From NCBI RefSeq assembly GCF_003313335.1, contig NZ_QMHP01000006.1, positions 62,001 to 126,000 of the forward strand: a stretch of DNA of 64,000 nucleotides. Direction: 5' to 3'. Positions 45,434 to 52,318 of the stretch are shown here, piece after piece. The notes beneath the pieces were generated by a model, which searched no databases, had not been told where the DNA came from, and saw only the letters and a list, made by a program, of their open reading frames with translations. The DNA is from Pedobacter zeaxanthinifaciens (GTDB lineage: Bacteria > Bacteroidota > Bacteroidia > Sphingobacteriales > Sphingobacteriaceae). A program made the translations under genes and the position numbers. The stretch's first letter is position 1. Each line of letters starts with the position of its first letter.

Positions 45434-45675
45434 GTTCTTTGCGTAATCTCAGCGTACTTTGCGGTACAATTCAACTTAGATTAACCGCAAAGTTTTGGAA
45501 GCCTCGCAGAGTACGCAATGAATGGAATGCGGGGACTTGACGATGCGCTTGTTTTTTCTTTGCGTAATCTCAGCATACTTTGCGGTAAAAATCTCAATGA
45601 TAAATTAACCGCAAAGTTTTGGAAGTCTCGCAGAGTACGCAAAGAATGAAATGCGACCTGGGCTTGAAGATGCGC
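45434..45675. repeat. Tandem direct repeat, two ~122-bp copies
   Basis: Copy A runs from about 45434 to 45550 and copy B from about 45555 to 45675. Shared words include CTTTGCGTAATCTCAGC (45437, 45558), ACTTTGCGGTA, TTAACCGCAAAGTTTTGGAA (45481, 45605), CTCGCAGAGTACGCAA and ATGCG, at offsets of 121-124 bases. Each copy is itself dyad-like: ACTTTGCGGT is the reverse complement of ACCGCAAAGT. The whole gap between ffh and the DUF3078 gene (45122-45942) otherwise holds only dispersed elements and no convincing gene. Confidence 0.85.
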
Positions 45676-45682
45676 ATTATCG

Positions 45683-45701
45683 TTGGATCTGTGATCCAAA
45701 T
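45683..45701. repeat. Short REP-like hairpin
   Basis: TTGGATC and GATCCAA pair around TGT just after the tandem repeat; a downstream AAACGGGACGGAAAT follows. It looks like a small repetitive extragenic palindrome, but only one copy is in the window. Confidence 0.35.
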
Positions 45702-45812
45702 TATTTAAACGGGACGGAAATCCTACTACACATTACAGATGTTGAACAATAACCAGTGGAGGAACGTGAATGCGATTTGTAAACGGAACTGCTTTAAGCA
45801 GGCCTAAGTTAA

Positions 45813-45934
45813 ATAGCCCCGACAGCCGTGAAAATACTTTTTGATGCACTCGGTTACGTGTTTAGGGCTGCTTTCACAAAAAGATTGTAACAAATGGCGG
45901 GACTGAAGATAATAGGAGCACGGCTACTGCGCTT
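45813..45934 (+). repeat. Dispersed intergenic element, copy 2
   Basis: It opens with ATAGCCCCGACAGCCGTG and AAAATACTTTTTG, and closes with CAAAAAGATTGTAACAAATG, GCGGGACTG and AATAGGAGCACGGCTACTGC then GCTTC. CCCG (45818-45821) can pair with CGGG (45898-45901) and CTTTTTG (45837-45843) with CAAAAAG (45877-45883), giving a two-level stem. It ends 8 bases from the 3' end of the DUF3078 gene. Confidence 0.6.
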
Positions 45935-45942
45935 CAAATAAA

Positions 45943-46926
45943 TTACCTCGGGAAAGTGAAGCTAAAACCTAAAGCAAGTGCCTGACTTTTCTGTACTTTC
46001 AAGTCCATATCTCTATCGTATAAAACTACGCCAGTTAACGATACGTTCATGAAACGGTTGACCTTTGCGGTTGCTACCATATCCAAACGATGATCGATAT
46101 GGCCAAAATTATCGTAAGGAATGAACATGTTGTACTTTGCCTTAAGAATGGTGTTTTTAACAATCTCCTTTTCGAAGTTGCTCACAATCTGAAAAGCCAG
46201 TTCGTTTCTCACTTTTTTTCCCGGATCAACACCAAACCTGTTGGTATTTTCGCTAAGCACAAAAGTTTGGCGGGCGGTACCGGTACCAATACGGGTAGAG
46301 AAAACTTTACTAGGCTTATACTCAAAACCCAATGATTCGGTTAAGTAACCAGGGGCCATAAACATCGAAATTAGTTTAGCCTGCTCGTTGCCCTGCGCAT
46401 CTTTCGAATAAGAAAAACCTTTATCAAACTGCGATTCGAAACTCAACGAGGCGAAGAAATACCAGTTTTTGGATAACTGTACTGCAGCTTTATTATCCCA
46501 GTAAATACGGTCGTTGGTTTTCTTTTGTAGCTGGCCCTTATTTTTCACTTTGCCATATTGCATAATTACCTCGGTAGTATAGCTATAGCTTTCTTTGCTA
46601 TATTCTGCCTTGTAGTTAAGGAGGCCACCCAAAGCAATAGAATTAACACCACCACCTTTCCAGTTATCGCTAAATGATGCCTGGTTAGCATTAATGCCAA
46701 TGGTAGCCTTGGTTTTCCAGTAGTTAATTTTGGCTTGCACCAAAGCTGGTTTAAGTTCAACAGGCTCAAAATTTACAACGCCAATTCTAGAAGGAAGCGG
46801 ATTTCTTTTCAACTTTATTTCCATATCCTTTAAAGAAAACGGAATGGTATCTATCTCTTGGGCGAAAGAATGCGTATAAAAAGCTGCAGCGGCAAAAAAA
46901 GTGAGTAATAATCGCTTCATTTTCAT
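45943..46926 (-). CDS. DUF3078 outer-membrane beta-barrel-like protein
   Basis: A 327-residue exported protein (signal peptide to about FAQ22). The mature part has the DUF3078 pattern: WKTKATIGINANQASFSDNW near residue 70, then amphipathic strands alternating aromatic and polar residues (YKAEYSKESYSYTTEVIMQY) and a final strand ALGFSFTFPR ending in an aromatic-rich C-terminus, as in outer-membrane barrels. Function is unknown. It stands alone on the minus strand; dispersed element copy 2 lies at its 3' side in the opposite direction. Confidence 0.85.
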   Translation of the reverse strand: MKMKRLLLTFFAAAAFYTHSFAQEIDTIPFSLKDMEIKLKRNPLPSRIGVVNFEPVELKPALVQAKINYWKTKATIGINANQASFSDNWKGGGVNSIALGGLLNYKAEYSKESYSYTTEVIMQYGKVKNKGQLQKKTNDRIYWDNKAAVQLSKNWYFFASLSFESQFDKGFSYSKDAQGNEQAKLISMFMAPGYLTESLGFEYKPSKVFSTRIGTGTARQTFVLSENTNRFGVDPGKKVRNELAFQIVSNFEKEIVKNTILKAKYNMFIPYDNFGHIDHRLDMVATAKVNRFMNVSLTGVVLYDRDMDLKVQKSQALALGFSFTFPR

Positions 46927-46993
46927 ACAAAATAACGTAAAAAAAATGTAAAATGTTAAGCCTGTTTCAGAAAATTATCAAAAACAAGGGAGG

Positions 46994-47317
46994 TTAGTTC
47001 AGCAGCTTTAACCAAGCAAAGCGTTTGCGATGACTAAGGTAATTTAAGTTCTTTTCGTTAACGTAGGCCTCTTTTTCAAATATGATGTGGTAGTAGGCCT
47101 TTTGATGGTAAGCGTATTTGATGAGGTTAAATACGTAGTTAACTACATAAAATAAGTAGAAAGGAACAATCAACAATTCTAGCTGTTGCTGATGGTGAAT
47201 TTTTTCGTGATTAACTAGCACAACATCATCCTGATAAGCCTTTTTCTTAATTAAAATAAAAGGATAAATGGCCATTGCGGCCGCAGGTAATTGGGGCACT
47301 ACAATAAAATAGGGCAT
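46994..47317 (-). CDS. Small membrane protein with HEXXH motif
   Basis: A 107-residue protein carrying H37-E38-K-I-H41 (VNHEKIHHQQQ), next to a hydrophobic helix (LLIVPFYLFYVVNYVFNLI, about 47-65) and a further hydrophobic N-terminal segment. HEXXH with membrane helices suggests a minimal metalloprotease-like protein, but the third metal ligand is unclear (E82 in FEKEAYVNE is a candidate, giving a gluzincin-like spacing). Its ATG overlaps the stop of the upstream gene (TAATG), so the two are translationally coupled. Function is unknown. Confidence 0.75.
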   Translation of the reverse strand: MPYFIVVPQLPAAAMAIYPFILIKKKAYQDDVVLVNHEKIHHQQQLELLIVPFYLFYVVNYVFNLIKYAYHQKAYYHIIFEKEAYVNEKNLNYLSHRKRFAWLKLLN

Positions 47318-48066
47318 TACAATTGATCAATAGTTAACTTAGGGAGCGTTGGCAGCCTAAACATAGCAGGGTTACGCTTGTAGGAAGCATAACTGTTTTT
47401 AACAAATTGAATAAATTGATATTCGGAAGCAGTTAATACAAATTGGTACGTTGGCCTGTACTGTGTCATGAAATCTTGCAGGTTTTCATTTTTAATATCC
47501 ACTAAGGCACGTACATAATCCGGGCGGAAACGGTAATCAATCACTTGCTCTTTGTAATCCTTTTCGAGTATTTTTTGCAACTGACGGGCATTTTTACCTT
47601 CTCTACTTAGCAAATTATAAATGGCATCAATTCCCAAGCCAACACCGCCTGGCCCTAAGTTGAGCAAATCTTTACTGCTGCCTTTGTCCAGTTTATATTT
47701 GTACTCGTCCAATTTGGACTTGTAAAGTTCTTGCGGTGTTTTGGCTTTGCCGTAAATGCTTACTTCCTTTAAACGAATGCCCAAGGAACGCAACTGAAAA
47801 ACAATGGCGCTTTGCCCCCGGTAAACAACCGTATCCATTGCATGACCACTTAATGCAGCAAATAGTGTGTCGCCAGGCTTTACATTGGCTACAAATTCAC
47901 CCTTGGTATTGTTGTAAAAGCCTTCGTCAATAGAAGAGTTGTAGATGTAAACTTTTGCTAAGCGTAGTTTGGTATCTTTATCAACAACAAAACCCTGCAC
48001 TGCCTTTTGCTGTGCAAAGCTTATCATTGCGTTTAAAACCAATATACTTAACAGTAAAATTCTCAT
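47317..48066 (-). CDS. Secreted carboxypeptidase-regulatory-like domain protein
   Basis: A 249-residue protein with signal peptide (MRILLLSILVLNAMISFAQ) and an N-terminal CarboxypepD_reg-like beta-sandwich (KAVQGFVVDKDTKLRLAKVYIYN, about 20-100). The C-terminal 140 residues are helical and charged, without recognised motif. In Bacteroidetes the first domain often begins TonB-dependent receptors, but no plug or barrel follows. The ATG at 48066 fits the signal peptide; the upstream in-frame ATG at 48075 would fall within the promoter. TAGCTTTG, an exact -7 box, lies 6 bases before it. Coupled to the HEXXH gene. Confidence 0.8.
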   Translation of the reverse strand: MRILLLSILVLNAMISFAQQKAVQGFVVDKDTKLRLAKVYIYNSSIDEGFYNNTKGEFVANVKPGDTLFAALSGHAMDTVVYRGQSAIVFQLRSLGIRLKEVSIYGKAKTPQELYKSKLDEYKYKLDKGSSKDLLNLGPGGVGLGIDAIYNLLSREGKNARQLQKILEKDYKEQVIDYRFRPDYVRALVDIKNENLQDFMTQYRPTYQFVLTASEYQFIQFVKNSYASYKRNPAMFRLPTLPKLTIDQL

Positions 48067-48072
48067 TGCCAA

Positions 48073-48080
48073 CAAAGCTA
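48073..48080 (-). promoter_or_regulatory. -7 box placed for a near-leaderless transcript
   Basis: On the minus strand TAGCTTTG, an exact TAnnTTTG, lies 6 bases before the ATG at 48066. Confidence 0.4.
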
Positions 48081-48114
48081 CAATATAAAATATTTTGCGC
48101 TTAAGCCCTTAACA

Positions 48115-48960
48115 TTATTTAACTACTAATAGTTTTTGCCCAATTTTAATGTTGTTGTCGCTAAGTTGGTTTAGTGCTTTAAGTTCATCAACTGTTATTT
48201 TGTAAAGCTGACTGATCTTATAAAGCGTATCACCTTGTTGAACGGTGTAGAATTTTCCATTTTCTAAGTCCTTTGGCGGGTCTTTTGGCGCTACTGGAAC
48301 TGGCGTATATAGCTTTTTCTCGTTAGGGATATTGGCGTTAATTTCCTTGAAAACTTTATCCTCCCTTGCCAATTTCTCTCGTTCACTTTCTGTTTGATCG
48401 TATTGGTATAGTTGGTATTTTTCGATGAGGTTGATGAGCAAATCTGGGTATTTTGGATTGGTAGCGTAACCTGCATTTTTTAATCCAAGTGCCCAATTGC
48501 GGTAATCGTTTTTATCCAACTCAAAAAGAGCGGCATAGCGCTTGCGTTTTAAAAATTCCGAATGGTCTTTGTAAGATTCTCGGGGATCTTTGTACACCCG
48601 AAAGCAGTCGTTTTTCTGATCATCATCCTTATAATAAGCCTTGCCTTTCCAATCTGATGTACATTTAATGCCAAAATGGTTATTAGCGTATTGTGCCAAA
48701 TCGCTGCTGCCGCTGCCTGATTCTAAAATGCCTTGCGCCAAGGTAATGCTGGCTGGTATCCCGTATTTGTTCATTTCCTCAATAGCGATTCCCTTGAAAG
48801 CATCTATGTACGAAAGTGTGGTGTAAGATATTGGATTAGGGTTATCTTTCTTTGCCGTTTTCTCAATTTGTTTATTGTTTTTGGCATACTGCCGAGTTTT
48901 ACAAGAGCTAAAAAAAGCAATTGAAATTATGAAACAAAGAAGTGATTTGTAATTACTCAT
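48115..48960 (-). CDS. Glucosaminidase with LysM domain, lipoprotein
   Basis: A 281-residue lipoprotein (signal ending FFSSC). Residues about 50-200 form a glucosaminidase domain of the FlgJ/LytG-like type: YGIPASITLAQGILESGSGSS with catalytic Glu in the LESGSG motif, then NNHFGIKC and YKDPRESYKDHSEFL. The C-terminus has one LysM module (YTVQQGDTLYKISQLYKITV). It should cut GlcNAc-beta-1,4-MurNAc bonds in peptidoglycan. It lies 8 bases downstream of a second, related gene. Although FlgJ-like, there are no flagellar genes; gliding bacteria and non-flagellated relatives have similar enzymes. Confidence 0.9.
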   Translation of the reverse strand: MSNYKSLLCFIISIAFFSSCKTRQYAKNNKQIEKTAKKDNPNPISYTTLSYIDAFKGIAIEEMNKYGIPASITLAQGILESGSGSSDLAQYANNHFGIKCTSDWKGKAYYKDDDQKNDCFRVYKDPRESYKDHSEFLKRKRYAALFELDKNDYRNWALGLKNAGYATNPKYPDLLINLIEKYQLYQYDQTESEREKLAREDKVFKEINANIPNEKKLYTPVPVAPKDPPKDLENGKFYTVQQGDTLYKISQLYKITVDELKALNQLSDNNIKIGQKLLVVK

Positions 48961-48967
48961 ATTGGCA

Positions 48968-49636
48968 TTAAAGTTTTAATTTTTGCCCCGGCTTAACGGC
49001 ATCGGTTTTAAGGCCGTTTTTACTTTTTATAGCTTTAACCGTTGTATGATTTCTTTTGGCAATGATACCTAAATTATCGCCATTTTTAACGGTATAAGTT
49101 TTACTGGTTTTCTTTTTAGTTCGATAAACTGGCGCAGGATCTGCAGGTTCTATGTAATCTTCTGGGCGGTTATCATACTGAAACAGTTCGTATTTACGTA
49201 TAAGCGCAATAATTTGCGACGACCAACTTCTGCTGCGGGCATATCCTCCTCGTTGTATTCCCCTAGCCCAGTTTTTAAAATCATATTGGTCGTATTTTTC
49301 AAAAAGTACATTGAAATAAGAGCGGCTTTTCAAAAAACTAATGAAGTGCGTGTAAGAAGAGTCGACACTTGGAAAATCTTTATAGGCCGAGCGAATTTCG
49401 GTATTACTGTTTTTACCCTTAATGCCAAAATGATTATTGAGATAGCGGGCAATTTTACTTTGGCCTGCGGCCGATTCGTGTATGGCAACTCCTAAAATAA
49501 TGCTTGCCGGAATATGGTGTTCGTCCGCTAAGCGTTGCGCAACATCGGCATAAGTTTCAATGTACTCCTCGGTGCTTTGCGCTACAACACAAAAATAGTT
49601 GGTTACAAGAACAAGGATGAGCAAAAGTTTTTTCAT
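48968..49636 (-). CDS. Glucosaminidase with LysM domain, secreted
   Basis: A 222-residue exported protein (signal peptide to VVAQ). Glucosaminidase domain at about 25-165 with HHIPASIILGVAIHESAAGQ as the catalytic region (HES in place of LES) and NNHFGIKG; the single C-terminal LysM is YTVKNGDNLGIIAKRNHTTV. It is a diverged paralogue of the gene 8 bases downstream, suggesting an old tandem duplication of peptidoglycan hydrolases. The ATG at 49636 starts the signal peptide; 12 in-frame residues upstream are unlikely. An exact -7 box (TACGTTTG on the minus strand) lies at 49672-49679, 35 bases upstream. Confidence 0.88.
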   Translation of the reverse strand: MKKLLLILVLVTNYFCVVAQSTEEYIETYADVAQRLADEHHIPASIILGVAIHESAAGQSKIARYLNNHFGIKGKNSNTEIRSAYKDFPSVDSSYTHFISFLKSRSYFNVLFEKYDQYDFKNWARGIQRGGYARSRSWSSQIIALIRKYELFQYDNRPEDYIEPADPAPVYRTKKKTSKTYTVKNGDNLGIIAKRNHTTVKAIKSKNGLKTDAVKPGQKLKL

Positions 49637-49739
49637 GCTATGAAATTTAATTCGGGCCCACTGAAATCCCACAAACGTAAAGTTAATTCAACTTGCTGAG
49701 GATGTTTGCCTTGGAAAAATACCTTGGGCAGGGTGGGCT

Positions 49740-50369
49740 TTATTTTTTTCTAATTACAAACAGACCGTCCCTTACCGGTAAAATCAATTTTTCTACCCTT
49801 TGGTCTGCATTTATTTTATCGTTAAATGAACTGATATTTTTCGTGTCTTTATCTTGAGCGTTTTTTACAATTTTACCGCTCCAAAGTACATTGTCGACAA
49901 TAATTAAGCCTCCCGTACGCACCTGATCAAATATTAAATCATAATAGGTGCCATTGTTCTTTTTGTCGGCATCAATAAAAACCAAATCAAAAGTTTCCTT
50001 AATATTTTTAATGCTCTCTTGAGCATCGCCAATAATGTAGTTGATTTTTGAATTTAAAGGCGATTTGGCAAAATTTTCCCTCACCATATCTTCCAATTCG
50101 GCGTTGATATCCAAGGTGTAAATGGTACCGTTGGCACTTAGTCCTTCGGCTAAACATAAGGTTGCGTAGCCGGTAAAGGTGCCAATTTCTAAAATATTTT
50201 GAGGCGAAATCATTTTGCTGAGCATACTCAACACACGCCCCTGATAGTGTCCGCTTAGCATACGGGGCATTAAAACTTTTAAGTTGGTCTCTCTATCGAT
50301 ATGTTGCAAAAGTTCGTCTTCAGGTTCGCAATATTGCAAGAGAAGTTGTTGTAATTCTTCGCTAATCAT
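49740..50369 (-). CDS. SAM-dependent O-methyltransferase
   Basis: A 209-residue class I methyltransferase of the caffeoyl-CoA/catechol O-methyltransferase type (Methyltransf_3). Motif I is ILEIGTFTGYATLCLAEGL (SAM binding) and FDLVFIDADKKNNGTYYD contains the metal-binding Asp residues of this family; NVLWSGKIV follows. Cytoplasmic. Substrate not predictable. It starts 5 bases after ruvX on the same strand, so the two are co-transcribed. Length is typical. Confidence 0.9.
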   Translation of the reverse strand: MISEELQQLLLQYCEPEDELLQHIDRETNLKVLMPRMLSGHYQGRVLSMLSKMISPQNILEIGTFTGYATLCLAEGLSANGTIYTLDINAELEDMVRENFAKSPLNSKINYIIGDAQESIKNIKETFDLVFIDADKKNNGTYYDLIFDQVRTGGLIIVDNVLWSGKIVKNAQDKDTKNISSFNDKINADQRVEKLILPVRDGLFVIRKK

Positions 50370-50374
50370 TGTGC

Positions 50375-50791
50375 TTATAAACGGTTTTGTTCCATAAAAT
50401 ATTGCAGAATTATTGTGGCCGATATGGTGTCGACCCTTTCTTTGTCTCGTCTGTCGCTTTTTTTGAGCCCACTTTGCATGATGGTTGCATGTGCCATTTT
50501 AGAGGTAAATCTTTCATCGACCCAATGCTGCGGAACGCCAGGGAAGTTTTTTTTCAATAGCGTAGAAAATCCCTTTACGTGCTGGTAACTGTCGGAGGGT
50601 GTACCGTCCATTTGTTTTGGTTCGCCTAGCACAAATGCGTCAACGGGTTCAGTTGATACATATTTTTTGATGAAATCGATAATATCCTTTGGGTGGATGG
50701 TGTCTAAGCCGGTTGCAATGATTTGCAAAGGATCAGTAACGGCAATACCAATTCTTTTGGTGCCATAATCGAAAGCCATGATACGTGCCAT
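50375..50791 (-). CDS. ruvX: Putative pre-16S rRNA nuclease / Holliday junction resolvase YqgF
   Basis: A 138-residue RNase H-fold protein. MAFDYGTKRIGIAVTDP contains the first catalytic Asp; WVDERFTSKMA the Glu; and KERVDTISATIILQYF the C-terminal Asp. YqgF/RuvX processes the 5' end of 16S rRNA in E. coli, and was earlier proposed as a Holliday junction resolvase. Length is normal. TATCTTTG on the minus strand ends 4 bases before its ATG. The O-methyltransferase gene follows. Confidence 0.93.
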   Translation of the reverse strand: MARIMAFDYGTKRIGIAVTDPLQIIATGLDTIHPKDIIDFIKKYVSTEPVDAFVLGEPKQMDGTPSDSYQHVKGFSTLLKKNFPGVPQHWVDERFTSKMAHATIMQSGLKKSDRRDKERVDTISATIILQYFMEQNRL

Positions 50792-50795
50792 GCAG

Positions 50796-50803
50796 CAAAG
50801 ATA
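50796..50803 (-). promoter_or_regulatory. -7 box placed for a leaderless ruvX transcript
   Basis: On the minus strand TATCTTTG, an exact TAnnTTTG, followed by CTGC and the ATG. Confidence 0.4.
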
Positions 50804-50923
50804 GGGTTTTTAAAATTGGTGGGTTAGCGCCCTTTTTGCTCGTGGGGTATATGTCCCAAAGGGAGGCAAAAGCAGTAGCGTAACTTGAACCTTGCTTTTT
50901 ATAGCATTACCTTTTGTTATTTA

Positions 50924-51080
50924 AACCCGATTGAAGCGGAAATACTTTTTTTATTGAAGCCGACAATTAAGCATTGTGTGCTGTGAATTATCCTTGGGCA
51001 AATACAGCATGACAAGAAGTTTAAAAAGATTTTAGCGGAAAGCGGGATTGACATAAATAGTAGCGGTGTAGCTGCTTTTC
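50924..51080 (+). repeat. Dispersed intergenic element, copy 3
   Basis: It opens with AACCCGATTGAAGCGGAAAT and CTTTTTTTATTG and closes with AAAAAGATTTTAGCGG, AAAGCGGGATTG, AAATAGTAGCGGTGTAGCTG and CTTTTC. CCCG (50926-50929) pairs with CGGG (51043-51046), CTTTTT with AAAAAG, an inner TGCTGT with ACAGCA, and AGTAGC with GCTGCT in a 3' hairpin. It fills most of the 377-base gap between ruvX and the sigma-factor gene and ends 13 bases before a -7 box. The remaining 50792-50923 holds only the ruvX promoter. Confidence 0.6.
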
Positions 51081-51093
51081 CAAAATGAAAAAA

Positions 51094-51101
51094 TATTTTT
51101 G
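51094..51101 (+). promoter_or_regulatory. -7 promoter box of the ECF sigma operon
   Basis: TATTTTTG matches TAnnTTTG exactly, 67 bases before the TTG start of the sigma-factor gene. Confidence 0.45.
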
Positions 51102-51168
51102 CAACACGATGCAACGTTTTAAAAATCTCGTTGTCTTTTGATTAGAACGCTTAGAGCACGTTACAAAT

Positions 51169-51720
51169 TTGGAAACTGTTTACATAGACAAGCATGCTGA
51201 TTTAGTGGCCGAATGCCGTAAGGGAAGCCGCAAAGCACAATTTGAAATTTACAAATTGTATGCTACTGCTATGTACAATGTGGCGCTACGCATTGTTAAT
51301 GATGATGCCGAGGCGGAGGACGTTTTGCAAGAGGCATTTTTAGATGCCTTTAACAGGATGGCTGATTTTAGACAGGAAACAACTTTTGGCCTGTGGTTAA
51401 AACAAATCGTAATTAATAGGTCTATCAATTATTTGCGCAAGCGTAAAATGGAAACCGTTAGCGTTGATGAGGTTGATGTTGCCGATGAGCAGGAGCCAGA
51501 TTTGGAAGAGGCGCATTTAAAAGTGGAAGCCATAAGAAGTGCAATGGCAGAATTGCCAGATGGTTACCGAGTGGTGCTGAGCTTATATCTTTTTGAGGGC
51601 TACGACCATGAAGAAATTGCACATATATTGAAAATTACAGAAAATACATCGCGAACGCAGTATATGAGAGCGAAAAGAAAGTTAAATAGTTTATTGGTAA
51701 CGAAAGGAGTAGCAAGATGA
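51169..51720 (+). CDS. ECF-type RNA polymerase sigma factor
   Basis: A 183-residue sigma-70 family protein with only regions 2 and 4. Region 2: AEDVLQEAFLDAFNRMADF and NRSINYLRKRK; region 4: LPDGYRVVLSLYLFEGYDHE and IAHILKITENTSRTQYMRAK, a helix-turn-helix for the -35 element. It starts with TTG at 51169; the next Met lies inside region 2. Its TGA overlaps the ATG of the following membrane protein (ATGA), the usual layout of a sigma/anti-sigma pair. It probably autoregulates this operon in response to an envelope signal. Confidence 0.94.
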   Translation: METVYIDKHADLVAECRKGSRKAQFEIYKLYATAMYNVALRIVNDDAEAEDVLQEAFLDAFNRMADFRQETTFGLWLKQIVINRSINYLRKRKMETVSVDEVDVADEQEPDLEEAHLKVEAIRSAMAELPDGYRVVLSLYLFEGYDHEEIAHILKITENTSRTQYMRAKRKLNSLLVTKGVAR

Positions 51721-52247
51721 AAAATAAATTAGAGGGGTTTGTAAAAGATCACAAAAAAGAATTTGAAGCTAAAGGCCCATCAGATTTGTTGTGGGGCAAA
51801 ATAGCAGCTGAATTAGATAAGAAACAACAAAAAAAAACGATTAGCATGTATCAATGGATGAGTATTGCTGCCATGTTGATTTTAACTGTGGGCATTTATT
51901 TTGGTTACCAGTACAAAAAAACAAGTGCTGAAATTATGGTTGCTGATATTAACCCAAAATTGGGCAAAACAGAAGTGAAGTTTACCAGCTTAATTGAAGA
52001 GAAACGAGATAGCTTGCAGGTACTTTCGCAAACAAACCCTGAATTGTACCAAAAGTTTATGAGTGATTTGGCCAAGCTGGATCAGGACTATCAGGAGTTG
52101 AAACAGCAGCTACAAACCAGTCCAAATAAAGCATTGGTGGGCAAGGCTATGATGAAAAATCTGGAAATCCAGTTTCAAATGATTAGCCAACAATTAAACA
52201 TTATCAATCAAGTCAATCAATATAAAAAAGAGGAGAACTCTATTTAA
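51717..52247 (+). CDS. Membrane anti-sigma-like protein
   Basis: A 176-residue single-pass membrane protein. A cytoplasmic N-terminal helical domain (about 1-45) precedes one transmembrane helix (about 46-64, MYQWMSIAAMLILTVGIYFG) and a periplasmic helical region of about 110 residues. It overlaps the ECF sigma gene by 4 bases, and the layout is that of an anti-sigma factor, although the zinc anti-sigma HxxxCxxC motif is absent and no FecR domain is present. It likely holds the sigma factor at the membrane. The DUF4097 gene follows after 71 bases. Confidence 0.8.
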   Translation: MKNKLEGFVKDHKKEFEAKGPSDLLWGKIAAELDKKQQKKTISMYQWMSIAAMLILTVGIYFGYQYKKTSAEIMVADINPKLGKTEVKFTSLIEEKRDSLQVLSQTNPELYQKFMSDLAKLDQDYQELKQQLQTSPNKALVGKAMMKNLEIQFQMISQQLNIINQVNQYKKEENSI

Positions 52248-52318
52248 TCGCCTTATTTCTTTCGACGTCGGTAATAATGGAAATTGAAGCGAGTGGCTCC
52301 GCCAATTAATTAAACAAA

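Noticed and set aside
45155..45699. Several short open frames between ffh and the DUF3078 gene
   Set aside because: They fall on the dispersed element and the tandem repeat, overlap on both strands, and show no protein-like pattern; two are translations of the same repeat.
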